Assembly (NCBI GenBank): GCA_009829735.1
Contig: CM020618.1
Location: forward strand, 38,850,894-38,914,893
Origin: Pyropia yezoensis
Taxonomy: Eukaryota; Rhodophyta; Bangiophyceae; Bangiales; Bangiaceae
Reading direction: 5' to 3'
Length of the DNA: 64,000 nt
Shown here: positions 41,136-51,238 of the stretch, one piece after another
Position numbering within the stretch: the first letter of the stretch is position 1
How the letters are laid out: each line of letters begins with the position of its first letter
Position numbers and translations under genes: made by a program
Notes under the pieces: generated by a model
The model's input: the letters and a program-made list of their open reading frames with translations, nothing else
Told to the model about the DNA's origin: nothing
The model's database searches: none

Positions 41136-43079
41136 ATGGCGACTCCGGGAGTGGAGACGGACTCTCTTGACGAGCGCATGGAGGACACCTCCTACGGGGC
41201 AGCACCCGCCGTAACTTCCGGCGGGGGCTCCGCGATCGCTCCGGGGGATGGGACTCCCGCGTCACCCGGCTTTGGGTTGACGGCGGGATCTCCCCCGGAG
41301 GCGGGACAAGTTGTCCCGCGTGAGGCCTTGGGGCGGTGGTTTTACCCCGCTTGGCCTCTGTATGAGGAGGGGTTGACTGTTCTTCGCTGTGGCCGACTTG
41401 GCGCAGCGATGGGTCGGGTATGGGACCGCCTACGGGAGACGTATCCCCGTAGGGTCGGGTTCCCTGCCGGCTTCAGGACGGACCAGTTTGCCTTCCTGGA
41501 CGACGAGGAGGTCGAAGACGTCCAGCGTGCCAAGGCCATGGTGGACCGCGGGGGAACTATCCCGGGTCCCGGCGACTTGCCGACCTTCACGTGGGACGCT
41601 GTGGCAACTCGCCGACCGTACCTCCACGAGGCCGATCCGCACACTCATCACTTTGATGTGCGGATGGAGAAAGACTTCCGGCGAGGTCCCTACTTGGTGA
41701 CCTCGGCTCAACTTGAGTTTCCTCAACAGTCTGCTGCCAGTAAGGAGCAGTACTATCCGAATAAGCCCGAGTGGTGGCCTCAAGTTGAGGTGCCCTACGG
41801 GCTCCCGGCGTTGCTGCCACGGTTGCTCGACCACTTCGGCTCCGTCATGTTGACGGCTGGCCCTGATCACCTGGTGTGGGCCATGTTGGCCACCCAGCGG
41901 CTCCTCGAGGTCATGTCGACCTGGGTGTCTTGTGTTGAGCGGCGGGGGATGCTCTGACATCTCCCCCTCCGGCTTATCCAAGGTTTGGAACAGCTCACCC
42001 CTCAGCTAGTTGCTGAGTGGTGCTCATCAGGACAACTCACTCTACTTGAGGAGATGCTCCGGCTCCATAAGTTTATCGAGTGGGAGAGCATTGAGCACAA
42101 GTTGCGCCGCCCCACTCGTGGGCCCAAGGACGATGGCGCACTTCGCCAGTTCGTGTGGGTCGCTCGTGAACTTCACGACGGCCGTGTGGTCCTACGAGAG
42201 GGGTTGGGCATCGGGGACTACCCGTATGCCCCGGGGGTGGATCGCCACACTGCGCCACCCCCGGACAAGGCCATGGTTATGGCCGTGCCCTCACATGATG
42301 ACCATATGATTCAACCCACTGCGGGGGCCCCGAGTAGGGGTCGCAGTTACATCCGGGCACCGCCACCTCGGCATGCCCCTCCACTTCCTCCCGTCCCCTA
42401 CCAGCCGGACGGGGACATCCCGATCAGCGTGGTCGTGGAGTCATCCACCCCGGTGTCCCCCAACTTGGGGGCCACCCTCCTGACGGTATACTCCAAGTTG
42501 GTGGTACCGCCCACGCCTCTAACCTCAGAGATGATGATCACCACGTTGGTGCGCACCATTTCCTGGTTGGCCGCGTCGACCGCAACCCTTCAAAGTTCCG
42601 AGACTCCTCAACTTGAGGAGCGCGTTCGTACTGCAGTGGCGACCGCGAGTTGCGAGTCGGTGGCGGAGTTTATGACAGCCGAGTTGGCTCGTATTGGGGC
42701 TATTATGCCCCAGCCAGCCCCACTTGGGCGTGGCAAACGTCGCGCGAGCCGGGCATACTCGCCTCCTCGCCGTCGTCGCCGACCCTCACGGCGCTCTCCC
42801 TCCGTGTCGGAAGACGAGTTGTCTTGCTCCGTCTCGGAGTCCTCGACTCCGTCAGAGTCGGAGTCGGTCCGGCGTCTGCGTCGCCAGCTTGCGCGCAAGA
42901 CTAAGCAGAAGAGCAGCCGCGGTCGTCGCCACTTGCGCGACCGTGAAGGGCGCGACGGTTCCGACTTGGAGCCGCCGGCCCCTCCGACTGGTGGGGAGCG
43001 TTATCGGCGTGGGTCTCGCCGCTCGCCTCCACGTGAGGGCGAGGGCCGCGGGGTTGGAGAGTCAAGCGTGCACGCCTAG
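41136..43079 (+). pseudogene. aORF of family 3 copy E (single TGA)
   Basis: The 648-codon frame from ATG 41136 (MATPGVETDSLDERMEDTS) to TAG at 43077 is interrupted once, by TGA at 41955-41957, where copy D has TGG. Residues 1-65 are Gly/Pro/Ala-rich. The core (about 66-330) includes GRWFYPAWPLYEEGLTVLRC, RTDQFAFLDDEEVEDVQRAK, DPHTHHFDVRMEKDF and YYPNKPEWWPQVEVPYGLP, then the MLxHLPLRLIQGL helix and LLEEMLRLHKFIEWESIEHKL. A flexible linker and a helical domain (about 460-530) follow, then a tail dense in Arg, Ser and Glu (RRRRRPSRRSPSVSEDE...). No enzyme motif or membrane segment is seen. Spacing to the pol stop is 111 bp, to the LTR 338 bp. Confidence 0.85.
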
Positions 43080-43190
43080 TTGGCAGCTGCCTTTGTTGTG
43101 AGAATGTGAGGGTTAGGGCTGTAGTTATCAGCCACTCTACGTACCACTTCGACTTGAAGCACTCTCTTGGCACAGTCACTTGGCCTTCAC

Positions 43191-46127
43191 TCACGTTGAG
43201 GGAGGGCAGTTAGGGTCGATATCATTCCGGGCACAGTATGCCCGGACCTTCTCAGGGGGAAGGTCCTCCACATATTCCCACGTATCATCCTTGGCTTTGT
43301 AGCCGAACCAACGTACCCTCATCATGAGGCGGTCAGTGTCCTCATCCCATCCGTGGTCGATGAACTTATCGAACACGTACTCCTGCGGGCCCTGTTTGGC
43401 CGCAGGCAGTGAGGGGAGGCGCCACGCTTCCAACGCACGCGCCCAAGCTGGGTCGCCTGCAGGCGGTGGTGCAACTTTGACCACGTCCTGTCCGTTCACT
43501 GTGCGGACCCCATCGTCACTTTCGATGGTGAAGCGCCGCCCATCAGTACGAAGGACCTGGTACGGCCCCTTCGTCTGGAATACCAACTTACCCCCAGTTG
43601 GGGTGTGTGAGTGTACCAGCACCCACTCACCCTGCTCGGGGACATGCTTAGCATTGCGCACCTTTTTGTCAAAGGTACGCTTGTAGCGCTTTTGTGCTTT
43701 GTCCATCTCAGCCCTGACTTTAGGGATGAGGTTTTCAAGCCTAGCAGCGAACTCCGCCTTACTCTCAGTAGGAGTAGGCGTACTGCCACCATCCTCCCTA
43801 GTTGGGAGCGACCGCCGCACGGCAATAGACCGCACGCGACGGGGGGTCACAAAAGCGAGGGGTACTTCCCCGGTAGATGACTGAACCTGCGAATTGTATG
43901 CAGTGGTAAGAATAGAAATGTATCGGTCCCACGTTTTCACGTGCTCACTCACATAGTGGCGCAGCTGCCAAACAATAGTTTTGTTGAAGCGCTCCGCCTG
44001 CCCATTAGTTTGTGGGTGGTAGGGGGTGGCATAGTTTGCCTTAACCCCCAACATATCCAGCACTCCCTGAAACAGTACAGACGCAAATTGCGGTCCATTG
44101 TCCGATAGTGTACTATCCGGAATGCCATACGCGGCAACCCAGTGATCTAGGAAGGCTGACACGACCGACATGGCCGTGATCTCTGCCAGTGGGATCGCTC
44201 GCGTAAGTTTCGTAAAGCGGTCACAGATGACCAGGAGGTACTGGTTGCCCTCCTCGGTCACTGGCAGTGGCCCAAGGACGTCCATCGCCAACGCGGCGAA
44301 GGGCTCCTTGGCCGGGAACAATAGCATAGCCGTACTAGGCCGCCGTTCCATCAGACGGTTCTGTGCACAACTTGTGCAGGCAGCCACCCAACTGTAGATG
44401 TCCACCACCATGGACGGCCAGTAGTACCTGGTCCTCAGGGTCTGGTACAGTTTACTAGACCCCAGGTGTCCACCTGTGGGAGCGTTATGCTCCCTCTCAA
44501 GGATACTGTCCTTGAGGGATACGGGGACGACAAGTTGTTCGGTCCCCTGGAATACCCCCCTCCTCATGAGGAGGCCATCGTCTCCCAGAAAGAACCGCGT
44601 CTCCGCCACTGTATCCAGAGTATCCCTCTGCGACTTGCAGAAGGGATCCTCGGCCTGGGCCTTCACCACCTCGTCCAGGGACAGGGGCAAGTACCTCTTG
44701 TTCCCTGGCGCCTCGGGGTTCAACGCCTGACCCGAGCGCGTGACTACCCCCACGATGGGGATGTCCTCATCGACTGAGTTAGTGTCCAGCCCCTCGGTAG
44801 GTACCCGAGAAAGGCCGTCGGCAAGGGCTTGTTGCCTGCCAGGTCGGTACTCAGTATCAATGTTGAAGGGTGCCAGTCGCACCCTCCACCTGTTGAGACG
44901 AGTGTTCGTACAATCCGTCTTAAAGATGAACTGCAACGCGCGGTGGTCACAGCGGATGAGGAACTTCTCACCCTCTAGGTAGTGACGAAGTGACGTCACC
45001 GCCCACACCACTGCGAGTCCTTCCAACTCGGTGACTCCGTAGTTCTTCTCGGCCGAGTTCAGCCCCTTGCTGAAGTATCCCACCGGCAAGTACTCCTTGT
45101 CCGGCTGCTGCTGAAGCAACACAAAACCAAGTTGGTCATAGCTAGCTTCCACATCCAGGATGTAGTGGCCTCCCACCTTGAGGTACTTGGGCGACGAGCT
45201 CAGGTTCATAACCTGGATCCTCAACGGGACTCCGGCTTTGGAGTCCATCGTGCCAAGGGCAACATGCACTTGGTGCTTGCGAGCAAGACGGGGGTGAGGG
45301 TGCACCAACCCATTCCCCGTATAATCAGTTACAACCTCAACGTGCGCCACCGAGTTGGGGGGCAACGTGATTTTACGGGCTAAACGCAGGGCAGCAGTAA
45401 ACCCTTCTCTCACAGAGCAAACAGGCTTCGACTGTGAGACTGTCACAGGAGCCACAGACTTTCCCTTACCAAGGATGGGGATAGTTTCCCCATTCATCAA
45501 CTTGACCCAGTACTCGGGGCCACAAATCAAAGGCACTTGTGTTACGACATAAGGGGTACCCAGAAGCAGGGGTACCGATATATTCTCAACTACACCATAG
45601 GTCACGTCGACCTCATGGGTCCCCAACCTAGTTGGTAGGGTCACGGCACCAACGATGGGAAGTACCCCACCATTGATATCGATCAGATGGTCAGCTTTAG
45701 ATTTCCAGCGTTGGAGCTTCATCTCCTTTGGTAATAGCGACTTGCGTATCAAGGAGGCTCCTGACCCGGTATCAAGTACGATACGGGCACAACAGGCGCG
45801 ACCGGGGGCAAGTTGCACCCGTCCAGCCACCTGGAAGTTCTCACCCGTCAGCACCGCGATGACCCGACGTGGGTTTACGTTCTTGGGGAGTCCTACCCGA
45901 GGTGCGCGGACTCCCCTAGGTCGCCGCAGTATCCGACACGGTTGGTTCGTCCTCTTGACCAACTTGGCCGAGGCTGCCGTTGTGAGCTTCGGACAACCAG
46001 CTCCAACGGTCATTCGTTTCCCGCCGACTTGGCGTCCGAATCTGAGGACGAAGGGGAAGACGACGAGTCCGAGGACGACGTGTCCGCCCCTTCCGCCGAG
46101 GGTGTGGCGACCGCGACGACCGGTCAA
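43191..46127 (-). CDS. pol: pol polyprotein of family 3 copy E: PR-RNase H-IN-chromodomain, RT deleted in frame
   Basis: An uninterrupted frame of 978 codons (open as far as 46172, in the -1 frame relative to gag; no ATG at its head). Residues 115-125 carry the protease active site (VLDTGSGASLI). At about residue 318 (near 45170) protease-linker sequence (SSPKYLKVGG) passes directly into RNase H (YILDVEASYDQLG, TELEGLAVVWA, RCDHRALQF, LADGLSRV), so the entire RT palm and fingers are missing without loss of frame. Integrase has HHCC (HNAPTGGHLG...CTSCAQNR), D (MDVLGPLP), D (LSDNGPQF) and E (NGQAERFNK). A chromodomain closes the protein. It cannot reverse-transcribe on its own, but a related element might mobilise it. 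Confidence 0.9.
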   Translation of the reverse strand: MTGRRGRHTLGGRGGHVVLGLVVFPFVLRFGRQVGGKRMTVGAGCPKLTTAASAKLVKRTNQPCRILRRPRGVRAPRVGLPKNVNPRRVIAVLTGENFQVAGRVQLAPGRACCARIVLDTGSGASLIRKSLLPKEMKLQRWKSKADHLIDINGGVLPIVGAVTLPTRLGTHEVDVTYGVVENISVPLLLGTPYVVTQVPLICGPEYWVKLMNGETIPILGKGKSVAPVTVSQSKPVCSVREGFTAALRLARKITLPPNSVAHVEVVTDYTGNGLVHPHPRLARKHQVHVALGTMDSKAGVPLRIQVMNLSSSPKYLKVGGHYILDVEASYDQLGFVLLQQQPDKEYLPVGYFSKGLNSAEKNYGVTELEGLAVVWAVTSLRHYLEGEKFLIRCDHRALQFIFKTDCTNTRLNRWRVRLAPFNIDTEYRPGRQQALADGLSRVPTEGLDTNSVDEDIPIVGVVTRSGQALNPEAPGNKRYLPLSLDEVVKAQAEDPFCKSQRDTLDTVAETRFFLGDDGLLMRRGVFQGTEQLVVPVSLKDSILEREHNAPTGGHLGSSKLYQTLRTRYYWPSMVVDIYSWVAACTSCAQNRLMERRPSTAMLLFPAKEPFAALAMDVLGPLPVTEEGNQYLLVICDRFTKLTRAIPLAEITAMSVVSAFLDHWVAAYGIPDSTLSDNGPQFASVLFQGVLDMLGVKANYATPYHPQTNGQAERFNKTIVWQLRHYVSEHVKTWDRYISILTTAYNSQVQSSTGEVPLAFVTPRRVRSIAVRRSLPTREDGGSTPTPTESKAEFAARLENLIPKVRAEMDKAQKRYKRTFDKKVRNAKHVPEQGEWVLVHSHTPTGGKLVFQTKGPYQVLRTDGRRFTIESDDGVRTVNGQDVVKVAPPPAGDPAWARALEAWRLPSLPAAKQGPQEYVFDKFIDHGWDEDTDRLMMRVRWFGYKAKDDTWEYVEDLPPEKVRAYCARNDIDPNCPPST

Positions 46128-47956
46128 GGCCCACCCTCGCGGCGTGAACGTACTTCGCTCGTAGCCGACTTCTTACTCGCATTCCTAACAAGTTGTTGGA
46201 TGCGCTTACTCAACTTGGGGCAATCATATGCCCAGTGACCATCGGAGTTGCAGTTCCAACACCGATGGTCCGTTCCGGGGGGGGTCTTCCAAACTGGGGA
46301 AGACGAAGGGATACCCTGGGAAGTTCCCACGGCAGCTACCACCCTCTCCTTGCGGATTCAGCATGCCTCTCTCAACTCTCTGGCCTGGCACGCCTCCTCA
46401 CGTTCCTTGGCCAGCTCGGCCTGACGCTCCTGGCGTTGTTCCTCCCGCAACTTGCGGTAGGCCTTACCTCTGCGATAGGCGAACCTGGCCAACTCGGTCA
46501 GGGTCGCCCGGGCAGTGTTATGCTCCCGGGTCTCCATCCGGACTGACCAATGGAGTCCCTCCACAAACCGACTCTTCACCACAGCTTGTGGATGAAGAAA
46601 CCCACAAAGATTGTTGAGCTTACGGACTCGCTACGCAAAGGACAACTCGTCCTCCGCCTCTTCCTGATGGGCTTGCGTAAACTCCTCAACTTGAGAAGCC
46701 AACGCCGCTTCATCAACCATGGCTCTCAACAACCAGTTGACGAGCTCCAAATAGGACGTCACCTCCCCAGCGCCTCCACTTGAGGAGCTGGGCATGACGG
46801 ACATAAGTTCTGTCCGCAGGTCTCCCTTCGTAAACTCCTGTAGCATGTGGAAAGCCATGCCTTCACTTATGGCATTGTCGTCACAGGCTTTTGTGTAACG
46901 ACGTAGGAACTCAAGGACACGGAGGGGAGGAGTTCCGTCCCACTCCGCTTTGTGCCCAAAAGAGTGAAGTGCATTCTTCTTGGCACGGCCCATGGCTCGG
47001 GCCTGGTCAGGACCATACGCCACCGACTTGTTGTGGAGGGCGTAGGTCACACAGTCAAAGATCCTCTGGTAGACCGGGTTGGCTACCTGGATCTTGGGCG
47101 GCACCTCACGTTGAGGGAACAGCCGCTGTGGCACTGGGGTAAGTTCACCCTCAGTGCCCATAATCTGGCGCGGCGCGCTTGGTGTAGCCGCCGGCGCTTC
47201 CGGGGGAAACTCCCCCGTAAAGGGCGTACGCCCCACCGAGTATGGTGTGGCTCCCTCGTTGGGAGTCACAGGTGTCGCCCCCTGTTCGTGGCGACCTGAG
47301 ATAGGCATGAGGAGGGATTCCCCCTGCGCCTGCAGGCTCGAAAGCCCCGATCCGGTCTGGACATTAAGGCCATCTGGCAAACTCGCCACAATCTGATTCA
47401 GAATAGTATTCGTCATCGTGACCACCAGGTCCGGCAAAGTCTGCCGCAACACATTGGTCGCCTCCCGACGGACAGTTTCCGCGAGGAGTGGATTGACGAC
47501 TTCAGTTGAGTCTCGGTCCGCCTCCGGGAGTCCACCTGAGGGGTAACCACGTTCCTCAGGGGTCTCAACCGGGGGCATGGGCGCGAGCCCATCGCCGACC
47601 AACGGAGGTCCGCCGTCCTCCGAAAGCCTAGTTGGCGACGGCTCCAAGCCAAAGTTGGCTCCAACCCAAGTGGAACCCGCGGGGACAGTCCTCACCCCTT
47701 GGGACGTTCCCGTTGAGTATACCACGCGGTGGCCAGACTTCGGCCCACCCACATCAGAAGTGTCACCCGAGCGAGCTCCCGACTGAGTCGGGGTGGCCTG
47801 TTGCCCGCCCGCACTTCCAGTCCTGCTGGCTTGTGGGACCTCTAGTCCCTCTGCGACCCCAGGTAAACCCACCTGTGTCTCACCAGTATTCAAAGACACT
47901 GAAGTACGTGCGTCACCCGTGTACTCCCCGGACGACGGGGGGCCCGAGCTAGCCAT
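46124..47956 (-). pseudogene. gag: gag of family 3 copy E (TAG and TGA interruptions)
   Basis: ATG at 47956 (MASSGPPSSGEYTGDARTS); the upstream GTG extends the frame but is not needed. One frame runs to 46124 with stops at 46631-46633 (TAG) and 46358-46360 (TGA). The N-terminal 150 residues are Ser/Gly/Thr-rich. An amphipathic helix (VRREATNVLRQTLPDLV) and a capsid-like core (about 275-440; VLEFLRRYTKACDDNAISEGMAF) resemble the family-1 gag core. A Glu/Arg/Ala coiled coil (YRRGKAYRKLREEQRQERQA) and a CCHC knuckle (CWNCNSDGHWAYDC) lie after the stops. The gag end overlaps the pol frame by about 49 bases, but no canonical slippery heptamer was seen there. Confidence 0.85.
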
Positions 47957-48056
47957 GTTGGCTAACGATCCGTATGACACGGTCCAAGTCCACCGTTCCT
48001 CTGAGACAGAGGGCCCCCTACACCCGGGTGCACCCGGAGGTAAACTTTACCTCTGT

Positions 48057-48073
48057 CCCCTGCTGCTCCACCA
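48057..48073 (-). other. primer binding site, family 3 copy E
   Basis: Minus-strand TGGTGGAGCAGCAGGGG begins two bases after the 5' LTR. It is identical to the family-1 site at 3421-3437 although the LTRs are unrelated in sequence. Confidence 0.65.
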
Positions 48074-48075
48074 AA

Positions 48076-48544
48076 TGTGGCCAAAACCACTTACACACAC
48101 GGCACCCAAGTTAGGGCGGTGTACAAGGGCTGCCTCCCGTGTCGGGGGAACCGGAAGAAGTGCAAGTCGCACACACTCTGTCCCTGTTGTGGGGCAAACC
48201 CCCCACGGACAAACAAGAAGATGGTGTGTGGTCCAACAGTTTCTTGGTCGGGACGGGGACGCAGGGCCAAGCCCCGCTGTTCCTCCCCTTATCCCACCAG
48301 GGTCCCCTCAAAATCTCGCCACTCAGAATCTCCCACCCCAGCACCTGCCCACCGGGCCACACCAGAATTCAAGACGATAAATGCAGAAAACCCTCAAATC
48401 CAAGTTGGATTTACTACAAAGCTAACTATCCCAAACTTAGGGAATACGGACCCGAATGCAGGGGGAGGAACGGATCAGGCTAGTGGCCTGCCGCCCCTTG
48501 CATGGCACGTGTTGCCCCCCTACCTGGGGGTCACTACTGCCACA
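48076..48544 (-). repeat. 5' LTR of family 3 copy E (469 bp)
   Basis: TGTGGC...GCCACA ends, same orientation as 40330-40797. Beyond it lie 152 bp (48545-48696) of GGC-rich sequence without a gene, before an inverted family-3 fragment. Confidence 0.93.
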
Positions 48545-48696
48545 CAACTCCGTGCCGCTCGCTGGACACCGCCATCCGCAGCGGCGGTGGCGGCGGTGGT
48601 GGCGGCGGCGCGAGCCTTTGCGGCGGCTGCCGGGGTTGGTCGTTGGGTAACTGAGAGGATAGGTGGGTAGATGAGTGGGAAGGGGGCCAGCAGTGG

Positions 48697-49352
48697 ACCT
48701 CAACTTGAGGCCACCACTCGGGCTTATTCGGATAGTACTGCTCCTTACTGGCAGCAGACTGTTGAGGAAACTCAAGTTGAGCCGAGGTCACCAAGTAGGG
48801 ACCTCGCCGGAAGTCTTTCTCCATCCGCACATCAAAGTGATGAGTGTGCGGATCGGCCTCGTGGAGGTACGGTGGGCGAGTTGCCACAGCGTCCCACGTG
48901 AAGGTCGGCAAGTCGCCGGGACCCGGGATAGTTCCCCCGCGGTCCACCATGGCCTTGGCACGCTGGACGTCTTCGACCTCCTCGTCGTCCAGGAAGGCAA
49001 ACTGGTCCGTCCTGAAGCCGGCAGGGAACCCGACCCTACGGGGATACGTCTCCCGTAGGCGGTCCCATACCCGACCCATCGCTGCGCCAAGTCGGCCACA
49101 GCGAAGAACAGTCAACCCCTCCTCATACAGAGGCCAAGCGGGGTAAAACCACCGCCCCAAGGCCTCACGCGGGACAACTTGTCCCGCCTCCGGGGGAGAT
49201 CCCGCCGTCAACCCAAAGCCGGGTGACGCGGGAGTCCCATCCCCCGGAGCGATCGCGGAGCCCCCGCCGGAAGTTCCGGCGGGTGCTGCCCCGTAGGAGG
49301 TGTCCTCCATGCGCTCGTCAAGAGAGTCCGTCTCCACTCCCGGAGTCGCCAT
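48697..49352 (-). pseudogene. aORF of family 3 copy F (3'-truncated)
   Basis: Open from ATG 49352 (MATPGVETDSLDERMEDTS) through GRWFYPAWPLYEEGLTVLRC and YYPNKPEWWPQVEV, then truncated. The frame runs on into unrelated sequence to 48534. Within the retained part there is no stop, and it is nearly identical to copy E. Confidence 0.88.
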
Positions 49353-49690
49353 GGCTCTCCCCAAGTTGGGGAGAGACGCTCTGGCTATCGCGGCACGAGA
49401 CCCGCCTCGAGTTGAGGGGGACTCGGATCGTGGGTATACGGGTGGCCTCCCCAGCGTGGGGCGGCCCAGTGGAAGGTGAAGGGGAGGTGGTGGTGATGGT
49501 GAAGTGTGAACTGAGGAGAGCAAGCTGCCGAGTGGGCAAGCTTGAGGAGAGAAGCGGTCAACGTGACCGCCTCCACATCCGTGTTACGTACTCGATGGGG
49601 GACAGCAAGTCGCGCCCTCAACGCCGAGACGTGCGTTTACGCACCCCCTCACAGGGCCGACCGGGTCGGTCGGAACTGAGGAGAGGGGAG

Positions 49691-50159
49691 TGTGGCAGTA
49701 TTGACCCCCAGGTAGGGGGGCAACACGTGCCATGCAAGGGGCGGCAGGCCACTAGCCTGATCCGTTCCTCCCCCTGCATTTGGGTCCATATTCCCTAAGT
49801 TTGGGATAGTTAGCTTAGTAGTAAATCCAACTTGGATTTGAGGGTTCTCTGCATTTATCGTCTTGAATTTTCGTGTGGCCCGGTGGGCAGGTGCTGGGGT
49901 GGGAGATTATGAGTGGCGAGATTCTGAGGGGACCCTGGGGGGATAAGGGGAGGGACAGCGGGGCTTGGCCCTGCTTCCCCGTCCCGACCAAGAAACTGTT
50001 GGACCACACACCATCTTCTTGTTTGTCCGTGGGGGGATTGCCCCACAACAGGGACAGAGTGTGTGCGACTTGCACTTCTTCCGGTTCCCCCGACACGGGA
50101 GGCAGCCCTTGCACACCGCCCTAACTTGGGTGCCGTGTGTGCATGTGGTTTTTGCCACA
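49691..50159 (+). repeat. 3' LTR of family 3 copy F (469 bp)
   Basis: TGTGGCAG...TTGCCACA, preceded by the polypurine tract GAGGAGAGGGGAG. Same orientation as 29093-29561. Confidence 0.92.
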
Positions 50160-50343
50160 CCAGCCTCTCCACGCCACACCGGTCACACTTTCAAAATGAG
50201 GCACGGCGCGCGGGTCCCAATGTGCTGATCCCTCCATTCATGCAGACGCTCCACCCAGGGTCTGTTACGCGCCTGCGAAGGGTGTCCCCAGACCCTTCCT
50301 GAGGCTTCCCCTCTTTCTGCCGTGCCTAGCACGCATGGAAAGC

Positions 50344-50623
50344 GCTCGCCCAATGGGCATTTAGGTCACTTGCCCAGTGGGCCCTGTTAGATTTGTTCCC
50401 CTGGGCTTGCTCGAAACCGGTCCCCTTTCCACTCTCACCCCGCCCTCTCCATCCCTCCCGGTTGCATGGAACGTGCTCGTCCAATGGGCGTCAAGTTCAA
50501 CTGCCGAGCGGCCCTCTGATTTCCACACCCACGGGCACCCCACAGGCTCACTCCGACCGCACCCACCCGAGCGGGCCTCTCCTTCCCTAGCTTTGACGCA
50601 GTCGTGATCGCTCGTCCAATGGG
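50344..50623 (+). promoter_or_regulatory. three repeated CCAAT-box motifs (GCTCGYCCAATGGG)
   Basis: GCTCGCCCAATGGGC (50344-50358), GCTCGTCCAATGGGC (50475-50489) and GCTCGTCCAATGGG (50610-50623) lie 131 and 135 bp apart. A weaker TTGCCCAGTGGGC is at 50370. The surrounding 50160-50665 has no gene. This resembles a promoter or a degenerate ~130-bp tandem repeat; a solo LTR has landed 43 bp downstream of the last motif. Confidence 0.45.
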
Positions 50624-50665
50624 AGCTCACGACCGATCCAGGTCGTGCGCCCGCCCCTCACTCCC

Positions 50666-51233
50666 TGTAGCATCCCTGGCCCCGACTTGGCGCCGACCCG
50701 GGATCGTGACCAGAGGGCACCAGGGTGAACACGCCCGCCGTGTGGTGATGGTTGGCGGCCGTGGCCCGTGCCCGGCACTGGGATGCGGTGGACTACGCTA
50801 CCCAGACGTGAGAGAGGGATTTCTGATGGGTTTTTGCGTATTTGTGAGGGACTTGATTTGACAGAATTTGAGTGTGAGATTAGTGAGTGGGAATAGAATT
50901 AGTAGTGATAGTGGCCCCCGACCTGACGAGGTTAGACTCGGGTCGGGGCCACTCGGAGGTATGGGGGGGCTACCTGGCCAACGTGCCGAGGCTCCCCCAG
51001 ATGCACGTTAAGAGGGACAGCGAGGCGCCCTTGGCCCGCGCCCTCAGGAAAAAGACAACTGCGCGTTTGCTTTCCTCTTCCCCGTGTGCACTACCGTGCG
51101 TATCTGTTTTCTCTGCGAGCAGGCAGGTGAGGCAACAGGCATACCACTCTCGTAGTTCCCCTTTCTGTGTTACCTGTCCCTTTCCCCCGAGGGATATTGA
51201 CACGTGTCTGAGAGGATCGAGTTCTTTACCACA
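50666..51233 (+). repeat. solo LTR of family 1 with 5-bp target-site duplication
   Basis: It runs from TGTAGCATCC to TTTACCACA, in reverse orientation to 3442-4012 and with no internal element sequence on either side. CTCCC immediately precedes (50661-50665) and follows (51234-51238) it, a 5-bp duplication as expected for Ty3/gypsy integration. It arose by recombination between the two LTRs of a full insertion. Confidence 0.9.
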
Positions 51234-51238
51234 CTCCC

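Larger units (their letters stand above)
40330..48544 (-). mobile_element. Ty3/gypsy retrotransposon, family 3, copy E (both LTRs present, RT deleted)
   Basis: Bounded by LTRs 40330-40797 (3') and 48076-48544 (5'), which differ at several positions. On the minus strand it reads PBS (48057-48073), gag with two stops (47956-46124), then a long uninterrupted pol (46127-43191) carrying protease, RNase H, integrase and chromodomain but no RT. The plus-strand aORF (41136-43079) follows, with a polypurine tract (plus CTCCCCTCTCCTC, 40798-40810) next to the 3' LTR. Outer flanks (CCCCC on the left, CAACT on the right) do not match, so no target duplication survives or the element is recombinant. Confidence 0.93.
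48697..50159 (+). mobile_element. Ty3/gypsy retrotransposon, family 3, copy F (aORF 5' half plus 3' LTR)
   Basis: Homology to copy E starts at about 48697 inside the aORF and continues through its ATG (49352), the 338-bp leader and the 3' LTR (49691-50159). The element strand is plus, opposite to copy E, so the two lie head to tail-end in inverted orientation with 152 bp between. All pol is missing. Confidence 0.9.

Noticed and set aside
46124-46172. Canonical frameshift heptamer at the family-3 gag-pol overlap
   Set aside because: I read the whole overlap in the gag phase and found no X XXY YYZ match; GGTGGGCCTTGA does not fit.
40325-48549. Target-site duplication for family-3 copy E
   Set aside because: Flanks CCCCC and CAACT differ. 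Boundaries are fixed by four other LTR copies, so shifting them would not help.
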